From Prorocentrum cordatum (taxonomy: Eukaryota; Sar; Dinophyceae; Prorocentrales; Prorocentraceae), in assembly GCA_963575745.1 (NCBI GenBank), contig CAUYUJ010014346.1, positions 44,856 to 108,855 on the forward strand: DNA of 64,000 nucleotides, written 5' to 3'. Both the position numbers and the translations under genes were made by a program. Below are positions 41,835-53,049 of this stretch, piece after piece; position 1 is the first letter of the stretch; every line of letters begins with the position of its first letter. The notes under the pieces were generated by a model that had not been told where the DNA came from, ran no database searches, and was given only the letters and a program-made list of their open reading frames with translations.

Positions 41835-42445
41835 CGTCGTAAATGTTCCCTCCCGTTTCCCTTCCTTTTCCTTCCTTTCCCCGCCGTTTTCCCTTCCTTT
41901 TCCTTCCTTTTCCTACCGTTTTCCCTCCCATGTTCCCTTCCTTCCCTTTTCCCTCCCTTTCCCGTCACTTTTTCCATATATTGTTCCTTCCCTTTCCTCC
42001 CCTGTCCTTCCCGCCCTTTTTCCCTGCCTCTTCCTTCCCTTTTCCCTCCCTTTCCCCCCCCCTATCCTTCCCTTGTCCTTCCCTTTTCCTTCCCTTTTCC
42101 TTCCCTGTTCCCTCCCTTTTTCCTTTCCCTCCCTTGTTCTTCCCATGTCCCTCCCTTTTCCCCCCCTTTTCCCCCCCCTTTCCCTCCCTTTTCCTCCAAT
42201 GTCCTTGCCTTTTTCCAAAATTTGTTCCATCCCTTGTTCCATCCGTTTTTCCTTTTCTGTTCCCTCCTTTTTCCTTCCCTTTTCCTTCCCTTTGTTCCAC
42301 CTGTTTTCCCTCCCTTGTTCCCTGTCTTTTCCCTCCCTTTTCCCTCCCTGTTTCCCTCCCTTGTCCTTCCCCTTTTCTTTCCTTTTTCCAACCCTTTTCC
42401 TTCCCTGTCCTTCCCTTTTGCAACCCTCCCTTTTCGCTTTTTCCC
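41835..42445 (+). repeat. TTCCC / CCCTTTTCC pyrimidine array
   Basis: About 600 bp of CCTTCCCTTTTCCTTCCC-type words, units near 10-16 bp. Flanked on both sides by palindrome clusters. Confidence 0.9.
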
Positions 42446-42480
42446 GGGCCGAATGAAGGGCAGGGGCGGCCCGCGGAATC

Positions 42481-42615
42481 AATTAACTCCGGAATTAAGT
42501 GATTTTGCGGCCGGGTGGAAGAAGCACTCATAGAGTGACTTAACGGAGGAGGTAAGTCGTCGTGAAGGTGGTAGCAATACAAAAGGGGAGAATCACTTAA
42601 CTTCGGAATTAAGTG
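42481..42615. repeat. palindrome cluster, right group
   Basis: Variants AATTAACTCCGGAATTAAGT (42481), ACTTAACGGAGGAGGTAAGT (42538) and ACTTAACTTCGGAATTAAGT (42595) of the same palindrome. Confidence 0.75.
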
Positions 42616-42644
42616 ATAATTACCTTCCTGGTTTCAGTGTTTTT

Positions 42645-42840
42645 CCCCCCTCCTCCTCCCTCCTCCTCCTCCTCCTCCTCCTCCCTCCTCCTCCTCCTCC
42701 TCCTCCTCCTCCTCCTCCCTCCTCCTCCTCCTCCTCCTCCTCCTCCTCCTCCTCCTCCTCCTCCTCCTCCTCCTCCTCCTCCCCCACAACCTCCTCCTTC
42801 TCCTCCTCCCCCACCACCTCCTCCACCTCCTCTTGATCTT
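42645..42840. repeat. CCT microsatellite
   Basis: Near-pure CTCCTC for about 130 bp, then imperfect. Confidence 0.95.
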
Positions 42841-42861
42841 CCCCGCCATTCTTCTCAAAAT

Positions 42862-42995
42862 GTCTCCCGAAGGGTTTCCACAACGGTTGGGGAAACACAT
42901 GGTCCGATACCTTGGCAGAGCTTTTGCCACAACGCTCGGCCACATGGGCGATTCTAGAAGGCTGGGGGCGGCAGAGATTCGCCGTAGGCGTCTTC
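42862..42995 (+). repeat. dispersed segment, copy 2 (partner at 32.55 kb)
   Basis: Shares ACATGGTCCGATA.CTTGGC and the other words listed for copy 1. Here the plus frame EGFPQRLGKHMVRYLG is open for over 40 codons, against a stop in copy 1. Confidence 0.6.
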
Positions 42996-43018
42996 GATAA
43001 ACTTTGAACGGTTGGAGC

Positions 43019-43138
43019 GGATTGCTTGGATCCGCGACTGACCCCCCTCCCTGGCACGCGGAGCACGCCAGGGGCCGCGCCGGAGTCGCTTCAAGGCGGG
43101 GCCCAGCGCCAATCCAAGACATTCGCGCGGAGTGCATT
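43019..43138. mobile_element. foldback element, family A copy 3
   Basis: Left TGCTTGGATCCGCGACTG pairs loosely with the right CGCCAATCCAAGACATTCGC. The centre has CCCCCTCCCTGGCACGCGGA. These are the same words as in the elements at 9233 and 13088. A T run follows directly at 43138. Confidence 0.55.
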
Positions 43139-43139
43139 T

Positions 43140-44120
43140 TTTTTCAATGCAAGGTGTCCTCCGACTGAAATTTCCCATCACGCCGCCCGTAATGATATGC
43201 AGGACTCGGGACGGTGGAATTGGCAGAACCGTCTGATAGAACCCATCGGGCCCGCCAGCACCACGACGCTCGACCAACGCTCGCCAATAACCAGCGGCGG
43301 CACTAGCCGACCTGCACCACGAGCCAGCGAGGAAGACGAAAATGAGCATACGACGAGGGCATAATACAGAACCAGAGCTGACGTAGACTATCCTGGACCT
43401 CGTACGCGTTTTTAGAACAACTTCGAAAAATCCGCCCGCCACTGGGGAAGCAAACAAAAACACCGATACCGCTACTACCTGGAACTCTCCCAGGATGCGT
43501 TCTGACCAGAACTTCGAGGGGAATACAGCGGTGGCTGCGAGGGCTTCCCAGGAGGGCCTCAAATTGCGAAAACGATGGAAGGGTAGCGGGTAGCGGTATT
43601 GGTACCTCCTCCTCCTCCTCCTCCACCCTCCTCGTCCGTGTCCTTGTCCTTGTCCTTGTCATTCTCCTCCTCCTCCTCCTCCTCCTCTTTCTCCTCTTCC
43701 ACCTCTTCTGATCCGACCCTCCACGCCGCGCCAGGTCCTGGCTGGCGTGCTCCAGCGCCTGCGGACACCCGCACACCTCGCATGCGACGGGCGCGCGAGC
43801 ACTTGGGGCCGCCAGGTTATGGCAGTAGCTCTCGGGAGGAGGGCCTGTCGCTCGTTTCCGCGGGGGGGGGTCAGAATGAATTCTCCGGGATAGGGAGGGA
43901 GGCAGGGAGGAAGAGAGAAGAGAGGAAGGAGTGAGGGGAGGGAGGAGGGAGGACAAGGCGGAGGGACAAGCTAGGTGCGCTAGCGTCAAAGCTGTTGTCC
44001 TAGCCCGCCCTCCCATCCCGTACCATGGCATAGATATACTATCTATTCGCACCGTCTGGTGTCGATCAAGGTAATGATCCCAAGAGGGTACGCGATTGAT
44101 GGAAAAGCATGAGGTAGAGA
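43140..44120. other. sequence without a recognised gene
   Basis: Mixed sequence, with CCT repeats at 43605-43700. Minus-strand frames of 200-300 residues cross the microsatellite and show no domain. Nothing assignable. Confidence 0.4.
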
Positions 44121-44265
44121 ACCACGGCAGAACATAGCATGTCATAGCATGACGTGGCATTGCGTTGTGAGACATTGCATCACAAATCATAGCAACGTAA
44201 ACCATGGCATCGCACAGCGGTGCACAACACAGCATCGCATTGCAAGCCGTGGCAATGCACCGGAT
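44120..44265 (+). repeat. GCAT(A/C)GCA degenerate array
   Basis: About 14 units of roughly 10 bp such as CATAGCATG, CATTGCATC and CATGGCATC. Confidence 0.75.
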
Positions 44266-44484
44266 GGCTTGGAGGGTAAGTGGCGCGTCTACGAGAGGAG
44301 AGGGCCTGTTCGGAATGTCGGCTTCATGTCCTCCGTAACCGTGCCAGCTCTACGTGGGTGCTTTGGAATGCCAAGTGCCGTCCAGAGGCGAGGTAATGAG
44401 GCCAGCGCTGCAGCGAGAGCACGATTTCGAATGACCGAAGCGCGGAAAGGAGGGTAACTCGGTGTTGGTCGCACGTGAACATTT

Positions 44485-44600
44485 GTCGCCGCCAAAAGAC
44501 TGAGCTGTACAAAGCTTTTGTGCTGCCGAAGCTGTTTTTATAACTCAGAAGCTTTGTGGCTTTGCGGGCAATTAGCTGCATGTTGCGCGAGCGTCAGACG
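44485..44600 (+). pseudogene. possible scrap of a second reverse transcriptase
   Basis: The plus strand reads KTELYKAFVLPKLF and, in the neighbouring frame, YNSEALWL. Together these look like the 'LYKxxVLPxLLYxxETW' segment after the palm in LINE reverse transcriptases, broken by a one-base frame change. Only about 25 residues support it, and no DD block was found nearby. Could be coincidence. Confidence 0.3.
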
Positions 44601-45064
44601 GCGCTGTCTGGTAAAATCAAAGCGTTACTCGAGAACCACCCTCTGAGGCTTTTAACGTGCGAGCCAGGCACTGAACTCCCAAGAAGATGGGAGCATCAGC
44701 GACGCAGGGGGAGGCCTAATTAGCAGTGGGCTCCTTGCGTCTATGGGCTTTCGCTTACACATGGGATGTAGCCCTGGTTCCCCCGCCCACTCCTCCCTCC
44801 TGGTTTCCTCCCCCCTCTCCTCCCGTCCTCCGCCTCTTCCTGCTGTATACGAAATGTGTTTTTCACAGTCGGGCGCTTTGTTTCCTGCTTCACAATCGTG
44901 ATACGCTCTGCGCTCTGTGCTTCACAATCGTGATGCGCTTCTTGTGCACGCCGCGCGCTACCGCAACTCGGAGATTTCAGCTCGGACTCGCGGTGGGTCC
45001 CGATGCTTTCCCCTGTGTATTGTACAGCTGCACAGCTTCTGATGTTTTATTAATCGCTTCGCTC

Positions 45065-45225
45065 ATTCCGCCGGCCCTGGAGCGCTATGTGGGGCCTCTT
45101 GAGGCCGTCTTGGGGGCTTCTTGGGGGCTTCTTGGGAGCGTCTTGGGGCTCCTTGGCGGCGTCTTGGGCTCCCCTGGGGCCTCTTGGGGGGCTCTGGGCC
45201 CCTTGGGGCGGGAGGGGGGGTAGTC
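45065..45225 (-). repeat. short CTTGGGGGCTTCTTGGG array
   Basis: Clean copies of GGGGGCTTCTT and GGCGTCTTGGG; the complement family of CCAAGAGGCC. Purine-rich GGGAAGAGGGG repeats follow at 45500-45640. Confidence 0.75.
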
Positions 45226-45849
45226 GATTGCAGGCCCCCTCCTCGGAGGCCACGATCCTCGTGAGGGGTGGCGAAAAATAGCCACCCCCCTGGGGATCGC
45301 CCGGGACCCGGCCGGGGATCAGCCGGGGTACATTTCGTCCCCCAGGGGCCGCCCCGCGCGCGCGAACTAGAAATATTGTTAAGTAGTTACCGGAGATCTT
45401 AACACGCCTCTGGCCCGTTGGGCCGGCGAATTTGCCAATGCGCCGTGTAGGCACCAAGCTCGACCGACCAGAAGCGACCGGATTGTAAAAAACACCTAGG
45501 ACATTGGGAAAAGGAAGAGAAATAGGAGAGGGAAGAGGGGACGAGGACGTTGAGAATGAGAGGGAAGAAGGGGCGAGGGACGAGGAGAGGGAAGAAGGGG
45601 CGAGGGAGATTCAGGGTGGAGGAGGAAGGGAAATGAGGTAACCAGAAAAGGACGAGGGTAACGAACATGCTCGTGATGAGTGTGACGATGATATAGGTGA
45701 TCATGTTGATGATTGGTGACGGTGATGACTAACCTTCTTGGGGGAGGACCCCGATGAAAGCAAACGCGCGGCACACCAGTCACACGTAGCACACCCAACC
45801 ACAGCGGGCACACCAAGCACGCGAGACACACCAGGCACGTAGAAAAGCA

Positions 45850-47250
45850 GGTGTGCAAATTCGCGAGCGCGGCGCGTTTCAAAAAGCCCAACGGGATTCC
45901 GCGATCTGGGGCGACGTCTTCGGAAACCCCCAGGGCCATCTCTGGCCGTCTTGGACAATCGCGGTTCCCAGCTACTGTGTTTTAGTGCATGCCCGCCATC
46001 GCACAGCCTCTTTGGATGTCGCCGCGCACTGTACGGGCATCGGTATTTTCACGCAGCGCACGGCGTCTCCAAATCCGCGCGGCAAAAAACACAAATCTGC
46101 GAAGCGTGATATTGTTGACCTCCTTTGTTTTACAGCCAAAGGGCATCGCCGTGGAGCAACAACTTAACCAACTCAGGCGAACAAGTCGGTAGCACAATGT
46201 CCTCGCCGAAACCGTTAACCAACACTGCGAAGCCAGATATGCACCATTTGATCCGCTGGAGCTTTCAACGGAGAGCCGACAGGGGAACAACCACCTTCCT
46301 CCAAAACAACTCTTCTTACGGCATTGCGACAACAACTTCCCGGGATCTCCTCATGTCGAAAGACATTCGACGCACCTACCTGCAGCGCAAAACCCTCCGT
46401 AGAGTAACGCACAACTGGGGCGACCGATCCATACCAACTTGGGCCTCCCTGCTGGATAAGCAAAGATTGTAAGGATCAAATGCCGGCAGAAGGTCGCAGC
46501 ACTGAACCAAGAGAACGAATAGCACACATCAGCTCGTGCGCCGAAGGCCCGTTGACTTCGGCCCCGTAGTTCAGGCGCGCCTTTGGACCGCTCACGAAAA
46601 CTTTCTGTGTTGTTGTTATCCAAGATGGCCTGGACCCGCAAGAGTCTCGTGGTTCTCTTCGGACATCTATATATACACGTATAAGCAGAGCGCTGTGTAA
46701 ACTTCTTGCGGCTGCTTTTCTGTCTCCAGCTCCTGCCTCCCCAAAAAACACCGTCGACTCCGACAACCCCGAACCTCCGTAATCCCCTGGGGCAGACTGC
46801 ATTGCCTGGCCAAGGCAGAGCGATGAAAGACTGACTGCCGCATTCCCAGCTGCCACCTGACACTTCATGTCGTGTGGCATGCCAACATTAAACTGAGCAA
46901 ACGTTATGAACGACGTTCTGTGCAACCTTCTTAGGCTTGCCCGTCGATGGAACTCCGTAGTCATCGATGTAGATGTCCAGGGACGTGCGCCAGGGTATCT
47001 GTGGCGCTCGTGGTTGGAACGACAACAGATACAGCAGGGAGCAGCCCGCTCTTGCACCTCCGGCTGCAAGGCGGGATTCTTGAAGAATTGCACCCATGCT
47101 GAGGATCCTTGGGCTCCTGTACTAACGCGAGACAGCTGATGTGGGACTCCCAATGAATCGCGTCTGCTTGCACTCGTGAGACTTGGCGAGGTCCCCAAGC
47201 ACCGTGAATGCGGCATGATCCTCCTGTTCCTTGCTCCTCCCATCTTTGCC
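45850..47250. other. 1.4 kb of non-repetitive sequence, no gene assigned
   Basis: Moderate GC, no microsatellites, and frames open on both strands (plus 46125-46472, minus 46476-47243 and 46351-46863). I tried to fit retroelement and enzyme motifs and found none that held. A minus-strand stretch near 47000 reads LDIYIDDYG, which contains an acidic pair but lacks flanking motifs. Could be a decayed gene or retroelement. Confidence 0.35.
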
Positions 47251-47259
47251 CGCTCTGTT

Positions 47260-48250
47260 CCTCAGGGTTCGGATGAGGAGGAAGGAGGAGGGTCGACGGA
47301 CGAAGGCGGAGGACAGAGGAGGCAAGAGGAGGAGGAAAGACGAGGGAGAGGGAGGAATGCGAGGAGGTGTGGGTTGCAGCACGGCTTTGCAGCAGCGCGT
47401 CTGGAGTCCCCCCAGATGGGCCAGGCCAACCAGCGTGCCCGACATGTCAGGCGGAGGAGAGAGGATGGCGGAGGAAGGCAGGACGAGGAGGCCACGACGA
47501 GACCGCGCCTCCTTCTCCTCTTCTTACTCCGCCTCCTCCCTCATCCACCTGCGCCTCCTCCTCATCGTCCCTCGTCCTATGGCCTCTCCGAATTGCCTCT
47601 CTCTCGTCGATCCTCTCCCCCTGCCCATCCCAAGATGCGCGTCGGGTATTGCTGCATCTGCTCGGAGAAGAACTCAAATCATATCGGCCACGTTAGGATG
47701 CACAACAACGCCATGCAAACATCGGGCCGCTTCGGGTCGTCGGGATATCGGAACCGAACCGGATCGGCCCCGGCGGCATCGGTACTGAATCGGATCGATC
47801 GGATCGGCATGAACTACCCTGCCCTGTCTCCTCCCCCTCCCCCTCCTCGTCGACCCCACTTTTCCCTTGTCGATCCTCGTTGCCCCTCCTTGTCGACCCC
47901 TCCTGCTCGACCCCCTCCTCGTCGACCCCTCCTCGTCGACCCCTCCTCGTCCCACTCCTCGTCGACCCCCTCTTGTCCCTCCTCCCTCCTCGCCCTCCAC
48001 CCACCCCGCCCGCGGGCGGGGCCAAGGTCCGCGCCGCCGCGAGCACAATTTCCCTGTCCTGCCGCGGTCCGCGACGAGGGAGGAGAGACAAGGAGGAGGG
48101 AACGTTACCTTTGCCGGTCGAATTGCAAACGTGCGTATGTACGCTAAGGTACCTGGGCCCTGTCACAGGGGGCCTCGCAGACATGCCGCAGGACAAAGCA
48201 CAGTGAATAAGTGTCTGGCCAACTCTCTGGGCGACAGGTTTCGAACGCGC
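47260..48250. repeat. GGA tract and GTCGACCCCTCCTC repeats
   Basis: GGAGGAAAGACGAGG-type repeats at 47270-47370, CCT runs at 47510-47580, and about six copies of CCTCGTCGACCCCTC (12-15 bp) at 47840-47970. At 47697 a word AGGATGCACAACAACGCCAT resembles 61321 (AGGATGCAAGACAGCGCCAT). No gene. Confidence 0.6.
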
Positions 48251-48252
48251 AC

Positions 48253-48270
48253 ACACACACACACAAAGAA

Positions 48271-48305
<35 letters not shown>

Positions 48306-48345
48306 CCACACAGACTCGCACACACAGAGACACGCGCACACAGTG
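48253..48345. repeat. CA microsatellite
   Basis: ACAC repeats with an AAAGAAAA interruption and CGCACCC variants. Confidence 0.95.
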
Positions 48346-48900
48346 TTTGGGCCGCCATTCTCCACTTAGTGGTGCACAAGCCCAACAGGGTATAGTAGAA
48401 GTGTCTCTGGCCCCGATCGAACCCTCATCGGTCCGGTTGCTGGCCGTGTGTTTTGCCAACGTCGCATACCTCGACGCTGCCGACACACCCGCTTGCACAA
48501 CAGCGAGGGGGCTTAGCCGCACGCGACCGCTGACTGCGGGCACTATCTAGCAAGCCCCAGGCGGCGCCTAGCCGTGCCTCAATGAGCGTCTGCGCCCTCA
48601 GGATTAGGACTGCACCGCCACCGAGAGGAGGGGGGAGGGGCGTGGGGAGAACCCGGGGAGGAGCGGAGAGCCTTCTTATGCGGGGCAGAGGGGCGTGCGG
48701 GCCAGCGTCAAGACAGGCAGGCCGCGGAGGCCTTCGGCAGGCTGGTTGGACAGCCTCCCCCTCCCCTCCCCCTCCTCTTCCTACTACTACTCCACCTCCC
48801 CCTCCTCCCTCCACCTCCCCTCTCCTCCTCCTCCCTCTCCTCCTCCACCTCTTCTCACGTCCTCACGTTTCGTCAAACTCCTCCTCCGCCTCCTCCTCCT

Positions 48901-49000
48901 NNNNNNNNNNNNNNNNNNNNNNNNNNNNNNNNNNNNNNNNNNNNNNNNNNNNNNNNNNNNNNNNNNNNNNNNNNNNNNNNNNNNNNNNNNNNNNNNNNNN
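48901..49000. other. assembly gap, 100 N
   Basis: Exactly 100 undetermined bases. The left neighbour is a CCT microsatellite, the right neighbour the edge of the 97-bp satellite. The round number suggests a gap of unknown length. Confidence 1.
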
Positions 49001-49049
49001 GAATAGAGCACTGTGGTCTCCACCTTCCTCCCGCCTCCTCCCGCCTCCC

Positions 49050-50560
49050 GCCATCCCTGGGTGGCTGCGATCTGCGAGACTGTCGTCACTTTCGAGGGCT
49101 GCTGGGGTGGCCAGCGGAGTGACGCCCCACGGGGACTCAGATTAGACCTCGCCATCCCTGGGGGGCTGCGATCTGTGAAACTGTCGCCACTTTCGAGGGC
49201 TGCTGGGGGGCCCAGCGGAGTGACGCCCTACGGGGATTCAGATTAGACCTCGCCATCCCTGGGGGGCTGCGATCTGTGAAACTGTCGCCACTTTCGAGGG
49301 CTGCTGGGGGGGCCAGCGGAGTGACGCCCTACGGGGACTCAGATTAGACCTCGCCATCCCTGGGGGGCTGCGATCTGTGAAACTGTCGCCACTTTCGAGG
49401 GCTGCTGGGGTGGCCAGCGGAGTGACGCCCTACGGGGACTCAGATTAGACCTCGCCATCCCTGGGGGGCTGCGATCTGTGAAACTGTCGCCACTTTCGAA
49501 GGCTGCTGGGGTGGCCAGCGGAGTGACGCCCCACGGGGACTCAGATTAGACCTCGCCATCTCTGGGGGGCTGCGATCTGTGAAACTGTCGCCACTTTCGA
49601 GGGCTGCTGGGGTGGCCAGCGGAGTGACGCCCTACGGGGACTCAGATTAGACCTCGCCATCCCTGGGGGGCTGCGATCTGTGAAACTGTCGCCACTTTCG
49701 AGGGCTGCTGGGGGGCCCAGCGGAGTGACGCCCTACGGGGATTCAGATTAGACCTCGCCATCCCTGGGGGGCTGCGATCTGTGAAACTGTCGCCACTTTC
49801 GAGGCTGCTGGGGGGCCCAGCGGAGTGACGCCCTACGGGGATTCAGATTAGACCTCGCCATCCCTGGGGGGCTGCGATCTGTGAAACTGTCGCCACTTTC
49901 GAGGGCTGCTGGGGGGCCCAGCGGAGTGACGCCCTACGGGGACTCAGATTAGACCTCGCCATCCCTGGGGGGCTGCGATCTGTGAAACTGTCGCCACTTT
50001 CGAGGGCTGCTGGGGGGCCCAGCGGAGTGACGCCCTACGGGGACTCAGATTAGACCTCGCCATCCCTGGGGGGCTGCGATCTGTGAAACTGTCGCCACTT
50101 TCGAGGGCTGCTGGGGGGCCCAGCGGAGTGACGCCCTACGGGGATTCAGATTAGACCTCGCCATTCCTGGGGGGCTGCGATCTGTGAAACTGTCGCCACT
50201 TTCGAGGGCTGCTGGGGGGCCCAGCGGAGTGACGCCCTACGGGGATTCAGATTAGACCTCGCCATCCCTGGGGGGCTGCGATCTGTGAAACTGTCGCCAC
50301 TTTCGAAGGCTGCGTGGGGGGCCCAGCGGAGTGACGCCCTACGGGGATACAGATTAGACCTCGCCATCCCTGGGGGGCTGCGATCTGTGAAACTGTCGCC
50401 ACTTCGAAGGCTGCTGGGGGGCCAGCGGAGTGACGTCCTACGGGGACCAGATTAGACCTCGCCAGCGCTGGGGGGCTACGATCTGTGAAACTGTCGCCAC
50501 TTTCGAGGGCTGCTGTGGGGCCCATGAAACTGTCGCCACTTTCGAGACCTGCTGCGGGGT
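49050..50560 (+). repeat. about 97-bp satellite, array 1, about 15 copies
   Basis: The unit includes CCCTGGGGGGCTGCGATCTG, TGAAACTGTCGCCACTTTCG and CGGAGTGACGCCCTACGGGG. Units are very similar in the middle and more diverged at the right end (50400-50560). The same satellite occurs inverted at 52130-52965. Confidence 0.95.
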
Positions 50561-50697
50561 CCAGCATAGTGACGTCCTACGCGGACGCAGATTGGACCCG
50601 TCATTCTACTTCGATTATCCCGCATCTGCGATCGACTGTATGTGTGCGAGGAACTAGACATGGAGTGGTCTGGCACTGACTGACGTCAAATCGTTGT

Positions 50698-51340
50698 GTG
50701 CCAGTGTCTCCTGGGGTGTTGCCTGATGTGGATGCAGCTCGTCGGCGCTGCGACTCGAGCTGGCGGTCGTCCTTCGGACCCGCAGAAACATCTGCTGAGC
50801 TCGATGAGCTAGGGGAACTACAGGAAAGAAGTGCAGGAAACGGAGGCCGGTCATGCACTCGCCGATACCTCGTTGCTCTGTCATCGTCTTTGCTGTTGCA
50901 TGATCCTTATCTGGCCTGCCGGCGCCGCGGCTCGAGCTGGCGGTCGCCCTTCGGGCCCGCGGGAACATCTTCTGAGACAAGTGGACGCCGCCGCCTTACT
51001 TGCAGGCAGCGCATTGCATTCGCGGACAGCAGCATGGCAGACCGCAGTGAGATCCTCAGTCGCGTGGTGTTGCCAAGCCTGGTGGAGACGCGCGTGATCG
51101 ACCTGAAGTCCCAATCGCGCGTGCACTGTACCTGCGTGGCGTTCAGGCACGCGCGTGATGCTGCTCGCTCCGCGTTCAACCAGTACGTCGCCAGTGCAAC
51201 TTTGGACGATGGACAACCGATTGATGATACGCGACCCCGGCCTTGAGTTTCTTTCCCGCGGGCCGCCCGCAGACCTGGCGGCGCGCCTGCGAGCGTTCAG
51301 CTCCCGCGCTGAAGTGTGCGGGAAGAGGCGGAGAAGCTAG
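50698..51340 (+). CDS. unassigned reading frame with internal duplication
   Basis: The plus frame 50698-51246 is open for 182 codons. It contains a duplicated segment: CTCGAGCTGGCGGTCG(T/C)CC at 50754 and again at 50935. The second half (after 51030) reads MADRSEILSRVVLPSLVETR and has a more natural amino-acid mix than most frames here. Other frames are also open. No homologue is recognised; the duplication and location between satellite arrays make a working gene doubtful. Confidence 0.2.
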
Positions 51341-51719
51341 CGGGCGAGCTACGCCTCGCTCGTTCCTCGCACTCTAAACAAGTTTATCATGTGGAACTCT
51401 GCGACGACATGGCGCAGGCAGCGCTGCGGGTTTAGCTCGCACTTGAAAAACGCGGCAGTCTTCTGTCCCCTCCCGCCACTTTCATCGTCGTCCTATTCCC
51501 CGCCTCACCTTCTCCATGCATGCTGCTGCTTCCGCGATGGCCTTTCGCCCCCCCCGCCCTCCATTCCATCCCTCTCCTACCCCTCGTTCCCGTACCCGTT
51601 CTTCTTCGATCCTGGGGCCTCAAGACTCGTTCTTTCGATCGTCGTCCTGTGAATCGTGCAACGCATGCGCATCCCATGTAGCTTGCACAGCAAATCGCCG
51701 CGTCTACACTGTCGCTGTT

Positions 51720-52075
51720 CCTGCTAATGTTGGCATACTCATCTTGCCATTTGATGCACGTGGGTTGGGTACGTCGCAGGGTAATTTTCTGGGGCAGATC
51801 GGATCTTTGGGACATCCAGAAACAAAAAAGGGCACTCGTCTCCCAGTCCCTCCTCGTCGGGCGTGGACTAACCTGGCCCGACGCAAAGCAGGCTCAACCG
51901 AGTTAGAGGAATGACTGCGTTGCAGGTTACTCGGGGGGGGTCCTGCAGGACCCAGCGCTGTGGACGAGCCCCGTTTGCGCTGAACCCCGACGATCTGGCC
52001 CCAAAGAGAAATTACCCTGGCGACGTACCCAACCCTTGCGCAATGCGGGGCATAAGTACATCAAGATTGCTAAAC
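51720..52075. mobile_element. foldback element of about 355 bp
   Basis: GGGTTGGGTACGTCGCAGGG then TAATTTTC at 51763 matches the reverse complement of 52000-52040 (GGGTTGGGTACGTCGCCAGG then GTAATTTC). Outer flanks pair more weakly (GCTAATGTTGGCATACTCAT against AGCAATCTTGATGTACTTAT). A related word set (GCCCCGTTCGCGGTGAACCC) occurs at 53360. Confidence 0.5.
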
Positions 52076-52129
52076 GGGGGCGATGACGTAACATGGACGC
52101 ATGTGATTTTGCGAGCAACAATCGGCAGG

Positions 52130-52965
52130 CTCGCATGCCTCGAAAGTGGCGACGGTTTCGCAGATCGCAGCCCCCAGGGACGGCGAGGCGCCTCAGTCCG
52201 CAGGACCCACCAGCAGCCCTCGAAAGTGACGACAGTGTCGCAGATCGCAGGCCCCCAAGGGCGGCGAGGTCTATCTCAGATCCCCGCGAAGCCCCAGTCC
52301 GCAGGACCCACCAGCAGCCCTCGAAAGTGGCGACAGTGCAACCCCCCAGGGACGACAAGGTCTACCTCAGATCCCCTTGGTGCCTCAGTCCGCTGGACCC
52401 ACCAGCAGCCCTCGAAAGTGGCGACAGTGTCGCAGATCGCAGCCCCCCAGGGACGGCGAGGTCTACCTCAGATCCCCGCGAAGCCTCAGTCCGCAGGGCC
52501 CACACGCAGTCCTCGAAAGTGGCGACAGTGTCGCAGATCGCAGCCCCCTTAAGGACGGCGAGGTCAGGCTCAGATCCCCGCGGTGCCTCAGTCCGCTGGA
52601 CCCACCCACCAGCAGCCCTCGAAAGTGGCGACAGTGTCGCAGATCGCAGCCCCCCAGGGACGGCGAGGTCGATCTCAGATCCCCGCGGTGCCTCAGTCCG
52701 CAGGACCCACCAGCAGCCCTCGAAAGTGGCGACAGTGTCGCAGATCGCAGCCCCCCAGGGACGGCGAGGTCTCGCTCAGATCCCCGCGGTGCCTCAGTCC
52801 GCAGGACCCACCAGCAGCCCTCGAAAGTGGCGACAGTGTCGCAGATCGCAGCCCCCCAGGGACGGCGAGGTCTCGCTCAGATCCCCGCGGTGCCTCAGTC
52901 CGCTGGACCCACCAGCAGCCCTCGAAAGTGGCGACTGTGTCGCAGATCGCAGCCCCCCACCAGAT
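52130..52965 (-). repeat. about 100-bp satellite, array 2 (inverted relative to array 1)
   Basis: Plus-strand words CTCGAAAGTGGCGACAGTGT and CAGATCGCAGCCCCCCAGGG are the complement of array 1. About eight copies. The unique flank on its right (52970-53050) is the complement of the flank left of array 1. Plus frames of hundreds of residues here are periodic artefacts. Confidence 0.95.
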
Positions 52966-53049
52966 GCGCAAGGCAAGAGGAGACAAGAGGGGAGCGGGAG
53001 ACGGGAGGCGGGAGGAGAACTGGAGACCGGAGTCCTCTATTCAAAACGA

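Noticed and set aside
46476-47243. Retroelement polymerase or integrase on the minus strand (LDIYIDDYG near 47000)
   Set aside because: An isolated acidic pair without the flanking blocks; the neighbouring frames do not add any expected motif.
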